Positions 23,148 through 34,302 of a stretch of DNA of 64,000 nt are shown piece by piece. Positions within the stretch are counted from its first letter, which is position 1. Each line of letters opens with the position of its first letter. Both the position numbers and the translations under genes were made by a program. Source of the stretch: Heterostelium album PN500 (lineage: Eukaryota > Evosea > Eumycetozoa > Acytosteliales > Acytosteliaceae). The stretch covers positions 1,302,001-1,366,000 of the forward strand of contig NW_008805070.1 of NCBI RefSeq assembly GCF_000004825.1, given 5' to 3'. Under the pieces are notes generated by a model. It did not search any database. It saw only the letters and a program-made list of their open reading frames with translations, and had not been told where the DNA came from.

Positions 23148-24603
23148 ATGAATGAATACGACGACGATGATAAAGATAGATTTGTAGTTGAAGATGTTGT
23201 TAAAGGTAGTAGCAGTAGTAGTAATAGTAGAAGTAATAGTAGAAGTAATAGTGGTAGTAATGCAAATGGAAGAATCATAAGAAAGAAAGGTGGTGCATTA
23301 GGTGATTGGGAAGGTTTCGTTGTGAAATGTGCATATACCATCGTACATCTTATAATATACTTGGTGTTGGCAGTTAGAAGTGGAACTGATCTCAATGTTG
23401 CATTCAAAGAGCGAGACTACTTCTATCTGATTTGGACACATTCCATTTTCATTTCTACATTCATAGTCTTTTTCATTGCTGCTTCGAAATCTCCTGGCTA
23501 TTCAGACGATCTTCCAGCATCACCACCAAACAACAATAGTAATAATAGACACATCAACAACAACAACAACAACAATTCAAACTATATTAATAACAACAAC
23601 AGTAATAATAATAGTAGTAGTAATAAATCTAAACTTAAAAGATCAGATGATGAATTTGCAGATGATAATGATGATCATCATCGTCAATCACTAGAATTTG
23701 ATATCAATAGTAATAATAAAGATGATGAACAGATAGAAGAAGATTATAATGTAAATAAAGATAATGAAATGGATCAACTTTTAGATAGTTTGGAGAGTAA
23801 CAATAATAAAGATAAAGAAAGTGGTGAAGATCAACCTTATTGTAATATATGTAAACGTAATGTTGTATGTTGTAGTAATATTAATAGTTTAAAATTAAAT
23901 ATATATTAAACTAATAATTATCTTGATATTCTCTCAGTTAATTAGATCAAAGCATTGTAAGAGATGTAATCGTTGTATTTTAAAATATGATCATCATTGT
24001 TTCTTCATTGGTTGTTGTGTCGGTCAATACAATCATAAATCATTTTGTATCTTTTTAGTGGTTCAACTTGTTTTATTGATTCTAGGTTTTCAAATAGTAT
24101 GTTTGTTGAACAACAATAACAACTACTACTTTCTAAAGAGAGTTGTTTAATTAATTTTATTTATTATTCTTTATTACAATATAATATATAATAATCAATT
24201 ATAATTATAGGCATTAACAGGTATACATAGTGCACCAACATGGAAAGATTGGGTTTTAGCAAATCTAGTAATGTGGTTCCCAACCGTTATTACCTTTGCA
24301 ATGATGTTCATGCCAATCGGGTTGTTGGCGTACCATTCCTATTTGGTGATCACCAACCAATCGTCGTGGGAAGCTCAAAAATATCATAGGATAACCTATC
24401 TGAGAAAGTGTAAAGGAATGAAGTACCCATTCAGCAAAGGCATTAAAGAGAACTTCTTGTCGTTTTGGAATGCGAACTACGGGTCACCCTATTGGAATCT
24501 ACCAACGCCTTCGCAACAACAGAAATATCTAGAGGAGAGAAAGAGAAAAAAGCAATCATTACTTTATAAACTATGGAAAAATGATTATTATTCTTGTTGT
24601 TAG
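23148..24603 (+). CDS. DHHC-type protein S-acyltransferase
   Basis: Three exons (23148-23864, 23938-24096, 24211-24603), all phase 0, give 422 residues. The enzyme palmitoylates Cys residues of membrane-associated proteins. Two N-terminal helices are followed by a long cytosolic loop swollen with Asn and acidic residues. Then comes the cysteine-rich domain: YCNICK, RSKHCKRCNRC and DHHCFFIGCCVGQYNHKSF. Joining exon 1 at the GTATGT donor restores the exact 7-residue spacing between CNIC and RSKHC. Two more helices follow, with a basic tail ending in CC. The usual Pro-Trp after DHHC is replaced by Phe-Phe, a variation to check, but the catalytic Cys is present. Confidence 0.9.
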
Positions 24604-24686
24604 TTAATATTCATTTCAAAAAAAACAATAAATAACATGTTATCTTTGAATTCGTGCGTAGGTAGACCTCGTTACCTATTACCAAC

Positions 24687-24720
<34 letters not shown>

Positions 24721-24796
24721 CTGCATATCTTTCATGTACGAATCTGTGTTTATTCTTTTGACAAGTATTATTAATTAAATAAACACAAAGCAAACT
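24604..24796. other. Short spacer with 29-nt T run
   Basis: The spacer between two plus-strand genes contains a T run at 24692-24720. It is preceded by GTAGGTAGACCTCGTTACCTAT, whose ends (TAGGTA and TACCTA) can pair. The run may be a terminator-like or slippage element. Confidence 0.5.
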
Positions 24797-26743
24797 ATGA
24801 ATCTATGTACTCTACATAATAAAGAACTTGATGTATTATGTTCAGATTGTAATGAGATCATATGTTATCGATGTCTCATTTCAAAGCATAATCAACATCG
24901 AGCACTTCACACAGAAGACATCAATCAATCAATTTTAGATATTGATTATTCTGTTGTTGTTTCAGAATTAGATAAAGATATTAATAATAAAACAAATGAT
25001 GAAAAAGAAGCAGAAAATAAAAACAAAGATAATGATACTGTTGTTAGTACAGATAGTGATAATAATAAAGATAAAGTAAATATAATTCAAAAGAGAATAG
25101 AATGGTTATGGAATAAAGTTAAAGGAACAACCAAGTACATTCAAAAGATGACTGATATCGAGAATCATATCACCGATCATTTCAAACAATGTTATGAAAT
25201 GTTAATGAAAGAAGAAAGAGCAATGAAGAAACCGATTATTGATGAACTCGATGAATATAAAGAAAAGCTTCATCGACTCATCAAAGAAATACAATCATTA
25301 TACAACATCATCCAATCAATCACACCAACTCTTATCCCGAATAATGATGATCATGAATTACGTGAAAATCATAAAAACAATAATAATAAAAATAACAATG
25401 ATAGTAATAATGGCAATAATGATTATGATATTCTCGAAGATAAATCAATCAATTATGAACTTCCATCAATCATTGAATCGATTAAACAATCAAAATCATT
25501 GGATCAATTCATTCACAACAACAGTAATACAATCTTTAGTCTTCACCAACAAAAGAATAATGAAATCACAGAGTATATCAATAAAAACAAGATTATCAAC
25601 ATGAATAAGAGACACAAGAACAATGATAACACCAAGTCAATTGATAGTAACAACAAAGATAATATTATTTTGGAAATCCTTCGTAAACACTTTGACAATC
25701 ATAAGATAAAAGACTATCACCTTACCAATATTGGAGGTTCTATTACATCTTCAGATTATAGAAAAAAGCAATGTTTTTTCGATGGTATCAAACTATTCAT
25801 TCAAAAATCGATCAATGTTGATTTTGAAGAATATGAAGCAGTCAATTTAAAGTATTTTATTACAATGGATGATGACTCTGTTTTTTCAATATACAAATGC
25901 AATTTCGAGAATGGAAGTCAAATGGAATTGTTAGAGAAAGAATCGAATCAGTTGAGAGAAATGTTAGGAGGTATTGACGATAGTGGTTCTTTCATTATTG
26001 GATCATCAAATTCGACCATCTATATATTCTCAATGATTTCAAACCATTTCATTGTCTACTCAATCATTGACAACACTCTCAGAGAAGCAACATATCATTT
26101 AGGTTTCGATTTATCTTTCGATGGTCAACCGGTCACTCAATATGTCGATCCATTCTACTTGTATTTCTATGGTCGATCACACGACTATACATTAAGTATG
26201 ATTCGCTTTAATACAATATTGGAGGAATTCGAAGTGTTGAGAGCCGATGAAGATGCTAGATATATCATTCCAATTGCGTTGTTTAGCGATAGTGATTTCT
26301 TAGAGTCCAAAAGTTACTCTATGTACTATGATAAAACATCTCACGAGATATGCTTAGTCAAATACCAGATGTTTTCAACTCAAGCTATATCTAGACATGT
26401 CATTGCCAGTGAAGTGTTCCCGAGATATGTCACCTATTACTTTAATGGGGATAATAAAGTATATCTTTATTATGGTGATGAAAACTCTGAATATTTCTTA
26501 AAAATAGGATTTGGTAGAGTTATCCTCATCGAGAATCTCGCTACAATTGAAGGGCTTGCAATGACAGATGTACCAAACGAACTATTGATTTTGCCAACAA
26601 TGATCGAAGTTGATGAGACTATCTATCTTTTCACTACAGATAAAAGTTTTAAATATTCTTTATTTTCAAAAGATTGGGAAGAGTCTCCTCTTACAACAAC
26701 AAATATTAAATATATACATAATATTGACAAAAGCTATTATTAA
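24797..26743 (+). CDS. B-box zinc-finger protein, dictyostelid family
   Basis: A single exon encodes 648 residues. The first 40 form a B-box: Cys4, His7, Cys15, Cys18, Cys23, Cys26, then His31, His34 and His38. The Zn ligand pattern is complete, but no RING finger precedes it, so it is not a classical TRIM ligase. Residues of about 100-180 are charged and helical (likely coiled coil), followed by an Asn/Asp/Lys-rich linker. The C-terminal 330 residues contain repeated aromatic-rich strands and could be a beta-propeller-like domain of the kind seen in the large dictyostelid B-box families. Its role is unknown, and protein interaction is the likely function. Confidence 0.8.
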   Translation: MNLCTLHNKELDVLCSDCNEIICYRCLISKHNQHRALHTEDINQSILDIDYSVVVSELDKDINNKTNDEKEAENKNKDNDTVVSTDSDNNKDKVNIIQKRIEWLWNKVKGTTKYIQKMTDIENHITDHFKQCYEMLMKEERAMKKPIIDELDEYKEKLHRLIKEIQSLYNIIQSITPTLIPNNDDHELRENHKNNNNKNNNDSNNGNNDYDILEDKSINYELPSIIESIKQSKSLDQFIHNNSNTIFSLHQQKNNEITEYINKNKIINMNKRHKNNDNTKSIDSNNKDNIILEILRKHFDNHKIKDYHLTNIGGSITSSDYRKKQCFFDGIKLFIQKSINVDFEEYEAVNLKYFITMDDDSVFSIYKCNFENGSQMELLEKESNQLREMLGGIDDSGSFIIGSSNSTIYIFSMISNHFIVYSIIDNTLREATYHLGFDLSFDGQPVTQYVDPFYLYFYGRSHDYTLSMIRFNTILEEFEVLRADEDARYIIPIALFSDSDFLESKSYSMYYDKTSHEICLVKYQMFSTQAISRHVIASEVFPRYVTYYFNGDNKVYLYYGDENSEYFLKIGFGRVILIENLATIEGLAMTDVPNELLILPTMIEVDETIYLFTTDKSFKYSLFSKDWEESPLTTTNIKYIHNIDKSYY

Positions 26744-26889
26744 TAATAAATAAAATTTATATTATTTTTTAAAATCTAATCTATTTATTAAGTATTAATG
26801 ACTTGGACAACTTTAAAAATATTTATTTATTTATTTATTTTTAAAGTTGGTTCTAACATAAATGTATTTATTTATTGTTGAACTGTAAA

Positions 26890-28257
26890 CTAAGATATTT
26901 TTAAAAAGTTATATGGATTGGTTTTGGTGAAACATTTAAATGGATCATAGTCTGCTTGTATGTCTATTCTTCTTGAGAAAGCTATTTTAGCATTGTGTAT
27001 TGATTGACAGCTTGCAATGTTGGATGTAATAAATCTAACTGCTAAATTAGGATCGGTTACTTTCAACTCGATTGCTCTAAGACAGTCTGTCTCTGGTCTA
27101 TCCTTTAGTGCGTTCATTAGTGCAGAGCTATATACCAAACCTTTGATCTGCTGCAAATATCTATTGTTTTTGAAATAGGAAATTAAGATGGGTGGTGTCA
27201 CAGGTTCACTGTCTTTAAGCACGATTCTCTTTATCATGGAGCTAGCTTCATCGAGGAAATGTGAATTGATAACCTGTGGTTTGTAGATAGTCAGCTTTGA
27301 GAGATTGAGTGTAATGGTTCTATTAAAGAAAGCACCAGGAATCGACAATGTCTTTAATCTATTATTATTTACAATTGCTTCAAGTAGTTGATCATTATTC
27401 AATAGATAACCACTTAGATGTAAATGTTCCAATCTATTATTATCATTATTATTGTTGTTGTTGTTTAAATAGGTTGCAAGATGTTGATCTATTTTACTTA
27501 AACGGACTCTCACGGTGAATCTTAAGCTTTTTAGACTAGTCATACTTGGTAATGTCTTGTCGATGAAAGTCTCTCCTATCAAGGGTTGTTCTATCATCAA
27601 AGCTAGCTTGGTGAGATTCGCCTGGAACGGTTCAATGTTCGAGAGGAATACGGGCAAAAGCAGTCCTCGATATTCTTGGAGTTGTGTTGGGTTGGAAGCG
27701 AATAGGTAGTTGTCGTAGTTGACTAGAGCAAGTGGATCCTTTTCCTCGAGGTTGAACAATTTGAAACTCTCAATGTTGTCGGTGGCATATCCATTGAATA
27801 TCTCGTTGAATGCCTGAGTGTTGTGTGACAGCCAGAAGCGAATCTGTTTGACCTTGGTTAGCATACCGGTGAGGCCGTTCAGGTGGTTGATTGCATCGGG
27901 CGGTAGCTGCATTGCTCCCAATGCCATTTGGTAATGACAAACAACGGTGAGACGAACTACACTATGAGCGAGTCGTTCTGCCAACTGACGGTGCTTCTCT
28001 ACATCGAACGCCTTGTTTGTAAGGATCTTGAGAAATCTAATATTCTTCAATATACAATATCTACTGTTGAGATGCTGTAATAGAGTATCGGGATGATCAT
28101 CGGACAATGTGTAGCCATCGATTCTATCGGACATATAATTGAATACTCTCCAACTCACCAAACCAAGCTCAAGTTTGGCTCGGAACGGTGTACATTTATC
28201 ATAATAAATGAAATCTAGAATTTCAACTATACATGGCCATGTTAAAGAAACTGTCAT
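26890..28257 (-). CDS. F-box-like leucine-rich protein, dictyostelid family
   Basis: A single exon encodes 455 residues. The N-terminus has the pattern of a degenerate F-box: a hydrophobic start with Pro at 8, Ile-Val-Glu-Ile-Leu, then a Leu-Val-Ser-Trp-Arg-Val-Phe segment that mimics the LVCKRW motif. The remainder is leucine-rich with irregular repeats, some of which recur every 25-30 residues (for example HLHLSGYLL and LKTLSIPGAF). It probably acts as a substrate adaptor, though SCF membership is inference. One Asn run interrupts the protein near residue 265. It is convergent with the B-box gene, 146 bp apart. Confidence 0.65.
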   Translation of the reverse strand: MTVSLTWPCIVEILDFIYYDKCTPFRAKLELGLVSWRVFNYMSDRIDGYTLSDDHPDTLLQHLNSRYCILKNIRFLKILTNKAFDVEKHRQLAERLAHSVVRLTVVCHYQMALGAMQLPPDAINHLNGLTGMLTKVKQIRFWLSHNTQAFNEIFNGYATDNIESFKLFNLEEKDPLALVNYDNYLFASNPTQLQEYRGLLLPVFLSNIEPFQANLTKLALMIEQPLIGETFIDKTLPSMTSLKSLRFTVRVRLSKIDQHLATYLNNNNNNNDNNRLEHLHLSGYLLNNDQLLEAIVNNNRLKTLSIPGAFFNRTITLNLSKLTIYKPQVINSHFLDEASSMIKRIVLKDSEPVTPPILISYFKNNRYLQQIKGLVYSSALMNALKDRPETDCLRAIELKVTDPNLAVRFITSNIASCQSIHNAKIAFSRRIDIQADYDPFKCFTKTNPYNFLKIS

Positions 28258-28981
28258 ATTATTGTTATTATTACTTTTATTATCTTTTTTGATTAAACTA
28301 AAGATAAATAAATAAATAAATAAATTGCAATTTATTGCTTTTTTTAAATTAAAATTTTAATTAAAATTTTACATCTTTACAAAAAAGAAATTTTCATAAA
28401 GATCTTGTTTAACGAGGATTCATTCCATCTCACACCACCTTAACAAAAATTCAGAATTTTTTTTTTGTTAAATCTGATACATAACATTCTTTGTCGTCAA
28501 AGTTTTATTTTAACTGTATTTGAATTGAATAAAATAAATAAATTAAAAAAGACAAAAATAAATTATTTCTTATATATATTTTTTATAGAAATAAATTTAA
28601 AATTAAAATAAAAAAAACTAATATAATTTTTAATTGATAATCTGTTTAGATCGATCAACTCCGAATTAATGAAAATAAAACCTGGTTTAAAAAAAAGGGT
28701 TACAAAATTTTGTGATCCAAAAAAATAAATTAAATTTTTTTTTTATTAACTATATTTTTTTTTTTTTTTTTTTGAAATAACAGGTAGAAATTTAGACTTA
28801 CACAACAGGATCACAGGGATTCATACTGTTATTTTTTCAAATTAAAATATTAATTATATCTATATATATATATTAAATATTAACAAACAACAAACAAACA
28901 AATAATAATCTTAATTTAAATATTTTTTTGTATTTTTAAAATCAATTATATATATATTATAAAAGATTAAACTCATAGAAA
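28258..28981. other. Divergent intergenic region, 720 bp
   Basis: It is shared by the F-box-like gene (minus) and the Tom1-like gene (plus). It is AT-rich, with T runs at 28736-28775 and a less AT-rich patch near 28370-28510. No gene was seen. Confidence 0.55.
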
Positions 28982-31211
28982 ATGTCACCAAATCCAGTAG
29001 AGTTGGTCGATAAAGCTACATCTGAATATTTGATTCAGATGGATTGGACCACCTGCTTACAAATATGTGATATTTTAAATAATGATTCTATAAAGTATGT
29101 TATTTTTTAAATGTGTTTGCATCAGCTGCTGATCGATAGACACTAATCATTCAAATTATAGTGCAAGAGGTGTTGTCAGAGCAATCTTGAAGAGATTTAA
29201 AGAGAAATCAAGAGTTATTATGTTAGCATTAGAAGTATGTATAGCAATAACAACAACAACCCAACAACAACAACAATCACCACTTACCAAAGATCTTAAA
29301 ATAATATAGTTATCAGAGTCACTCGTACAAAACTGTGAATGTACACATATATTCTTTGGTGAAAGAACTTTTCAGACTGAATTAGCAAAGTTAATCATGA
29401 ATAGAAAGGTAAATAATAATAATTTATAAATAGACTGATTTTTTTTTATTGACGAATTTTGTTTATTTTATTTTATTTTTTTTAATCAATATTAGACAAA
29501 AGAGAATGTTAAAGATAAAGCATTGGAATTGGTAGATACTTGGGGACATGCTTTTCAATATAGACAAGACATTCCAGGTTACTATGAATCATATTCTTTT
29601 CTTCAGCGTTCGGGATACAAGTTCCCACCAAAGAGACCGGATGCACCTGTACTAAATTTCAATAGAGGAAGAGGTGCTCCTCCTTCTTCGCAGTCAAGAC
29701 CACAATCATCGATGATGCCACCACCACCATCAGCACACTCTAGCAACAACAACACTGCCTCCAGACCGACCTCGTCGTCAGCGGGAGCAGCACCGACCAG
29801 TCTTGCTTCCTATACAACCGTTCACCAAGATATCTCATCGATCAAAGGCAGTCTCTCTGTGTTCCAAGAGATGGTGTCGTTCTTGAATGTCGAAGAGGAA
29901 GATCCCGCCGACAATGCACTGCTCCAAGAGCTGAAGACACTGCTCAAGGAGAATCAAAACAAAGTGACCGAGTTGATTCAGAATGGCTCGGCATCGGAGC
30001 GTGAACTTGAAACACTGTTGCTGTTGAACGACGAGTTGGTTCGTGCATTCCAAGACTACGATAATTGTTGTGCCAAGCGAAAGCAGTTTGTCGACAACGG
30101 ATACAGACCAGTTCCACTGCCCGCCAAGAAACCAGTCAACGAATTGAGAGACATTGATTTTTCAGGTCAATTCAACACTCTTTCCATTGGTCCTCCACAA
30201 CCACAACATCATCATCACATTGGTCAACAACAACAAATGCAACAACAACAACAACAACAACAGCCACAACAACAATATAATAGCAATCCATTTACATCAA
30301 ATTATAATGGTAATAATGGATATCCACAACAACCTCAACAACAACAACAACAACCAGTATTACTTAACAAACCTCCAGCATCAAATCTAAACTATAATAT
30401 TTATAATTCACCCTCTAATAATCAACAACAACAACAACAGCCATCATTCCAACCACAACAGCAACAACCTCAACAACAGCCATCATTCCAACCACAACAA
30501 CAACAACAACAACAACAATTTGATGAATTTGATTTATTCCTTGCAAATAGAAATCAACAGCAACAGCAACAACCTCAACAACAACCAACAGCACCATCAT
30601 TCAATCCAAATACATCGACCAATCCATTTGCAATTACACCATATAATAATAGCAACAACACTAACAACATCCCACAAACTGCCAAGTCAACACCAGCAAT
30701 CATGCCACCACCACAATCAAACAATCAACCACTTAAACCCTCTGCTCCAATGCCACCACCTTTTAACAATCCATTCAGCCCAAGCTTTCCAAACTACAAT
30801 GCTCTATCACAACCATCTCCAAATAATAACTACATGAACAATGGTATGAACAATGGAATGAATAACGGTATGAATAATGGTATGAATGGTGGATCTGGTA
30901 ATCCATTTGGAGGCATGGCTTATCAACAACCTCAACCACAACAACAACAAAACATGAGAGGTGGTATGCCAATGTATCAGAACCCTCAACAGCAACAACA
31001 ACAACAACAACCAATGGGATATCAATATCAAAACAATAATGATCCATTCCAACAGACGCCTTATATGCCAAGTCCACAACCATCGAACCCATATCAATCA
31101 CCATACTCTAACTTCACACAATACAATAACAACAATAGTTCGCCAATGAACAACAACAACAACCAGACACAACCAAACAAAAACAATCCAAATCTAAACT
31201 CACTCATCTAA
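28982..31211 (+). CDS. tom1: Tom1-like VHS/GAT ubiquitin-sorting adaptor
   Basis: Four exons (28982-29094, 29162-29234, 29310-29408, 29496-31211) give about 666 residues. The VHS domain spans residues 1 to about 140: it starts with NPVELVDKATSE, has ARGVVRAILKRFKEKS in the middle and ends PGYYESYSFLQRSGYKFPPK. A GAT domain follows near residues 200-290. The C-terminal half is Gln/Asn/Pro-rich and disordered, with several NPF motifs (NPFTSN, NPFAIT, NPFSPS, NPFGGM) that bind EH domains, plus a DPF. This matches Dictyostelium Tom1, the ancestral ESCRT-0 substitute that binds ubiquitin, clathrin and Eps15. It is complete with no oddities. Confidence 0.9.
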
Positions 31212-31437
31212 TATCGATCAATACATAATTGACAATGTATTTTTAAACATTAAAACAAACAATACTACATAATTATAAATAAAAAAACTATTCACTTATT
31301 GTTTTAAAAACAATTATAATCAATTGATCTTCAAATCTCATATTTTTCCAATTTTGGTAAATTTAATTTTAATTTGGATAAAGCCGAAACATTAAATTAT
31401 AACATATTTAAATATTATAAAGTGACAACAAAACAAT

Positions 31438-33434
31438 ATGAATGTAAATAATAATAATATTAGTACTAATAGTTCAATTATTACACTGCAAGTTGGTACA
31501 TTTTCAAATTTCATTGGTACACACTATTGGAATATACAGGTATGTCTATTTATGAAATATTAATACAAACAAACAAACGTAACTAATAAACTTATCGATG
31601 ATATAATAATAATAAATAGAATGATAACTATAACTATAGCATTAATAATAAATTAGAATTCGAGATAAATCCTTCGTTACTCTTTAGAGCTTCCAATAAT
31701 AGAGATGATAATACAAAGTATACTCCTCGTGTATTAGTATTTGACTATGCTGATAACTTTGGTGCTATGAATAAAGACGGAGTTGTATATAGACACAATC
31801 AAAATAATAAACAACAACAACAACAACAACAAAATAATTACAATAATAATAGTAATAATAATAATGTAGTTCGATATGAAACTAAACCAATTGGATCACC
31901 TATAAATATAGATGATCCAGAACAAGATAATAGATTGTCAAACTTTGAATTTTGGTCCGATTACTTACAGACAGATCTTACATCTAATAACATCGTAACA
32001 CTCTCACAAGTCAATCAGAATAACAATATATCTGGTAAATTATTTAGTGATGGAATCGATTTATTAGAACAATCAAATGAAATCGTATGTAAATTAATTA
32101 AAAAAGAAATATAACAACTATTCGTTAGTACTAATGTTGTTGGATGCGGTTTAAATAACATTATTTTTAATAGTTGGATCATTATCAAGATAATCTGAGA
32201 AGAATGATGGAAGAATGTGATTTAATGATTGGATTCCAATGTTTTACGGATGTCGATGGTATTTGGGGTGGTGTTTGTTCGTCGCTCTATGAACATCTTC
32301 ACGATGAGTATGGTTCACGTCCAATCGTGACTTTTGCAACCACTCCACATTCTTCATCGATCAGCAGTCTCATGGAGTCTGCAATCGATGAGCGTATCTA
32401 CAACTCTGCTCACACCATTGCCAACATTGCACAACAATCTTCACTCTATATACCACTTTCAGCACAGCGTTGGTCAAACCTACAACAAAGCTGTAATCTC
32501 TTGAATGTATGTAATTAAACAAAACATAACTAATCAAACTATCATCAAACAAACAAAACTAATACTATATATATTTATATATAGATGAGTAATAGATATC
32601 AAACATCATCTATTATTGCAGCGACAATAGATACGACAACACTTTACTATCGATCAAACTTTAATCTTGGAATCTCTGATTTCTGTAAACATTTGGCACT
32701 TGGTAGTCATAAGAATATATGCTCGCTATCTACCAGTTACCCAGGCGATATCAATGCATTCCATTTCGAAAAGATGTTGGAACAATACCAACAACAATCA
32801 ACTCAAACTGTAGTACCACTTTATGCCAATCCACTCATGAATTTCCTTTCTCCAAAATTACAAAATGTAAGAATAACAAATATCATAATGTGTTACGAAC
32901 AATTGTTATCATTCATAATAGATCTAATATAAACTAATTTAAACAACTACTACTACTTCTACTTCTTCACTACAATAGTATGTTAATGATAGATATATAC
33001 CATTGAATGAAATCATTTCAATAAGAGGTGATATTGTTCCGGGTGTGTGTGATTACGGGAAGGTGAAGGAATTGTTGGAGTTGAATTTACATTTGTCAAA
33101 CAAAGAGGGATGTTACTCGAATGTAATGAACCGAATGATCTGCAATATCAGACAGCCTTTCCATGTTGATAAACCAAATCACTACCCAGTGTATCAGTCA
33201 ACGACCAACCACCACCACAACACATCATCAACAACCATATTAAGTCATCTTCAAAATAGTAATGCCATCAATCAGTATCTAACACCGCTTACGAAATCAT
33301 TTAAAGAGATAATGACCCACAAGCGTATACACCGCCCCAATCAAAACTTTGATATTGACACCGACAGAGAATCATCGGCCACCCTCGAATATCTAATGAC
33401 TGTCAGTGATGCTTATAGCTCATCATCTAGATGA
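31438..33434 (+). CDS. Misato/DML1 homologue
   Basis: Five exons (31438-31539, 31620-32084, 32174-32506, 32585-32866, 32979-33434), all phase 0, give 545 residues. After a short Asn-rich start comes ITLQVGTFSNFIGTHYWNIQ, the tubulin-like Misato segment I. The LDHYQDNLRRMMEECD plus GFQCFTDVDGIWGGVCSSL block is the strongest family signature, the counterpart of the tubulin GTP-binding region without a clear GGGTGSG loop. Misato/DML1 proteins support mitochondrial distribution, morphology and chaperonin-assisted tubulin folding. A Gln/Asn insertion interrupts exon 2. The C-terminal tail is His/Asn/Ser-rich. Confidence 0.9.
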
Positions 33435-34302
33435 TTACTCAAAAAAAAAAAAAAAAACTAAAACTAAAAACAACCAGAATTAATTCAATGTCATGTCATT
33501 GCTCCTCGACAACAACCAGGAAATTAAAATAAAATAAAGGACACCCTAACCCCCAAAAATTATAATTCTATTTTATTCGATTTTATTATATATTGGGTAA
33601 ATAAATTAGTAAAACCAGAGTGGTAATGTTTGTTTATTCTTCCATCCAACGCTTTCAGAATCTCATAATAATGATTTATATTTAGATAGCTCCTCCGTTT
33701 GGTTGAGTGAAAAAAAAAAAAAAAACCGTAGCAAAATTGCCATTTTTGATGGTTTTTATTATTTTTTTTGCCAAATTTTAGATATTTTTGTAATAATCAG
33801 AGTTTTTTTCTTTTTTTCATTTTTTTTTTTTGATAGAAATGGATTGAATTTATTTTTTTTTCAATCCTTTTTTTATAACAAATTTGCAGTTAGAGGTCAG
33901 TTGGTTTCATAATTTAGAATTATTTTTTTGTTGACTCCTGTATAACCTCGTTAAAAAGAAAAAGATATTAAATCTTTTTGAACCATTTCATAAATCGATC
34001 GATTAAATAATAAATATTATGATAAAATACAAAATATCTACTTAGAGTCGATTTTATAATCCAACAACAACTTTTTTACATTTTTTTTAAAGGTTTTTTT
34101 ATATAATATTATTTTGTAAAATCTATAGTAGTTTAAGTTCAACCACCACTTAACTTCAAACTTCTTCTCCCTCTTCTTTATTTCTTCTTCCTCCACATAC
34201 CTCTTCTTCTTTATATCAATATAATAATAATAAAGTAAATCAAAAAAAAAAAAAAAAAAAACTTCACCTCAGATACATACATCTTCAAAATAGTGATAAT
34301 GA
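33435..34302. other. Intergenic, 870 bp
   Basis: AT-rich spacer between plus-strand genes with many A/T runs. A pyrimidine-rich stretch (CTTCTTC type, 34150-34215) lies just before the next start. The open frame at 33703-33912 is a T-run artefact. No gene was seen. Confidence 0.55.

Noticed and set aside
30154-31149. Several frames on both strands over the Tom1 tail
   Set aside because: They are shadows of CAA/CAG/AAC repeats in the true frame.
33703-33912. Plus-strand frame rich in Phe
   Set aside because: It consists mostly of T runs in intergenic DNA.
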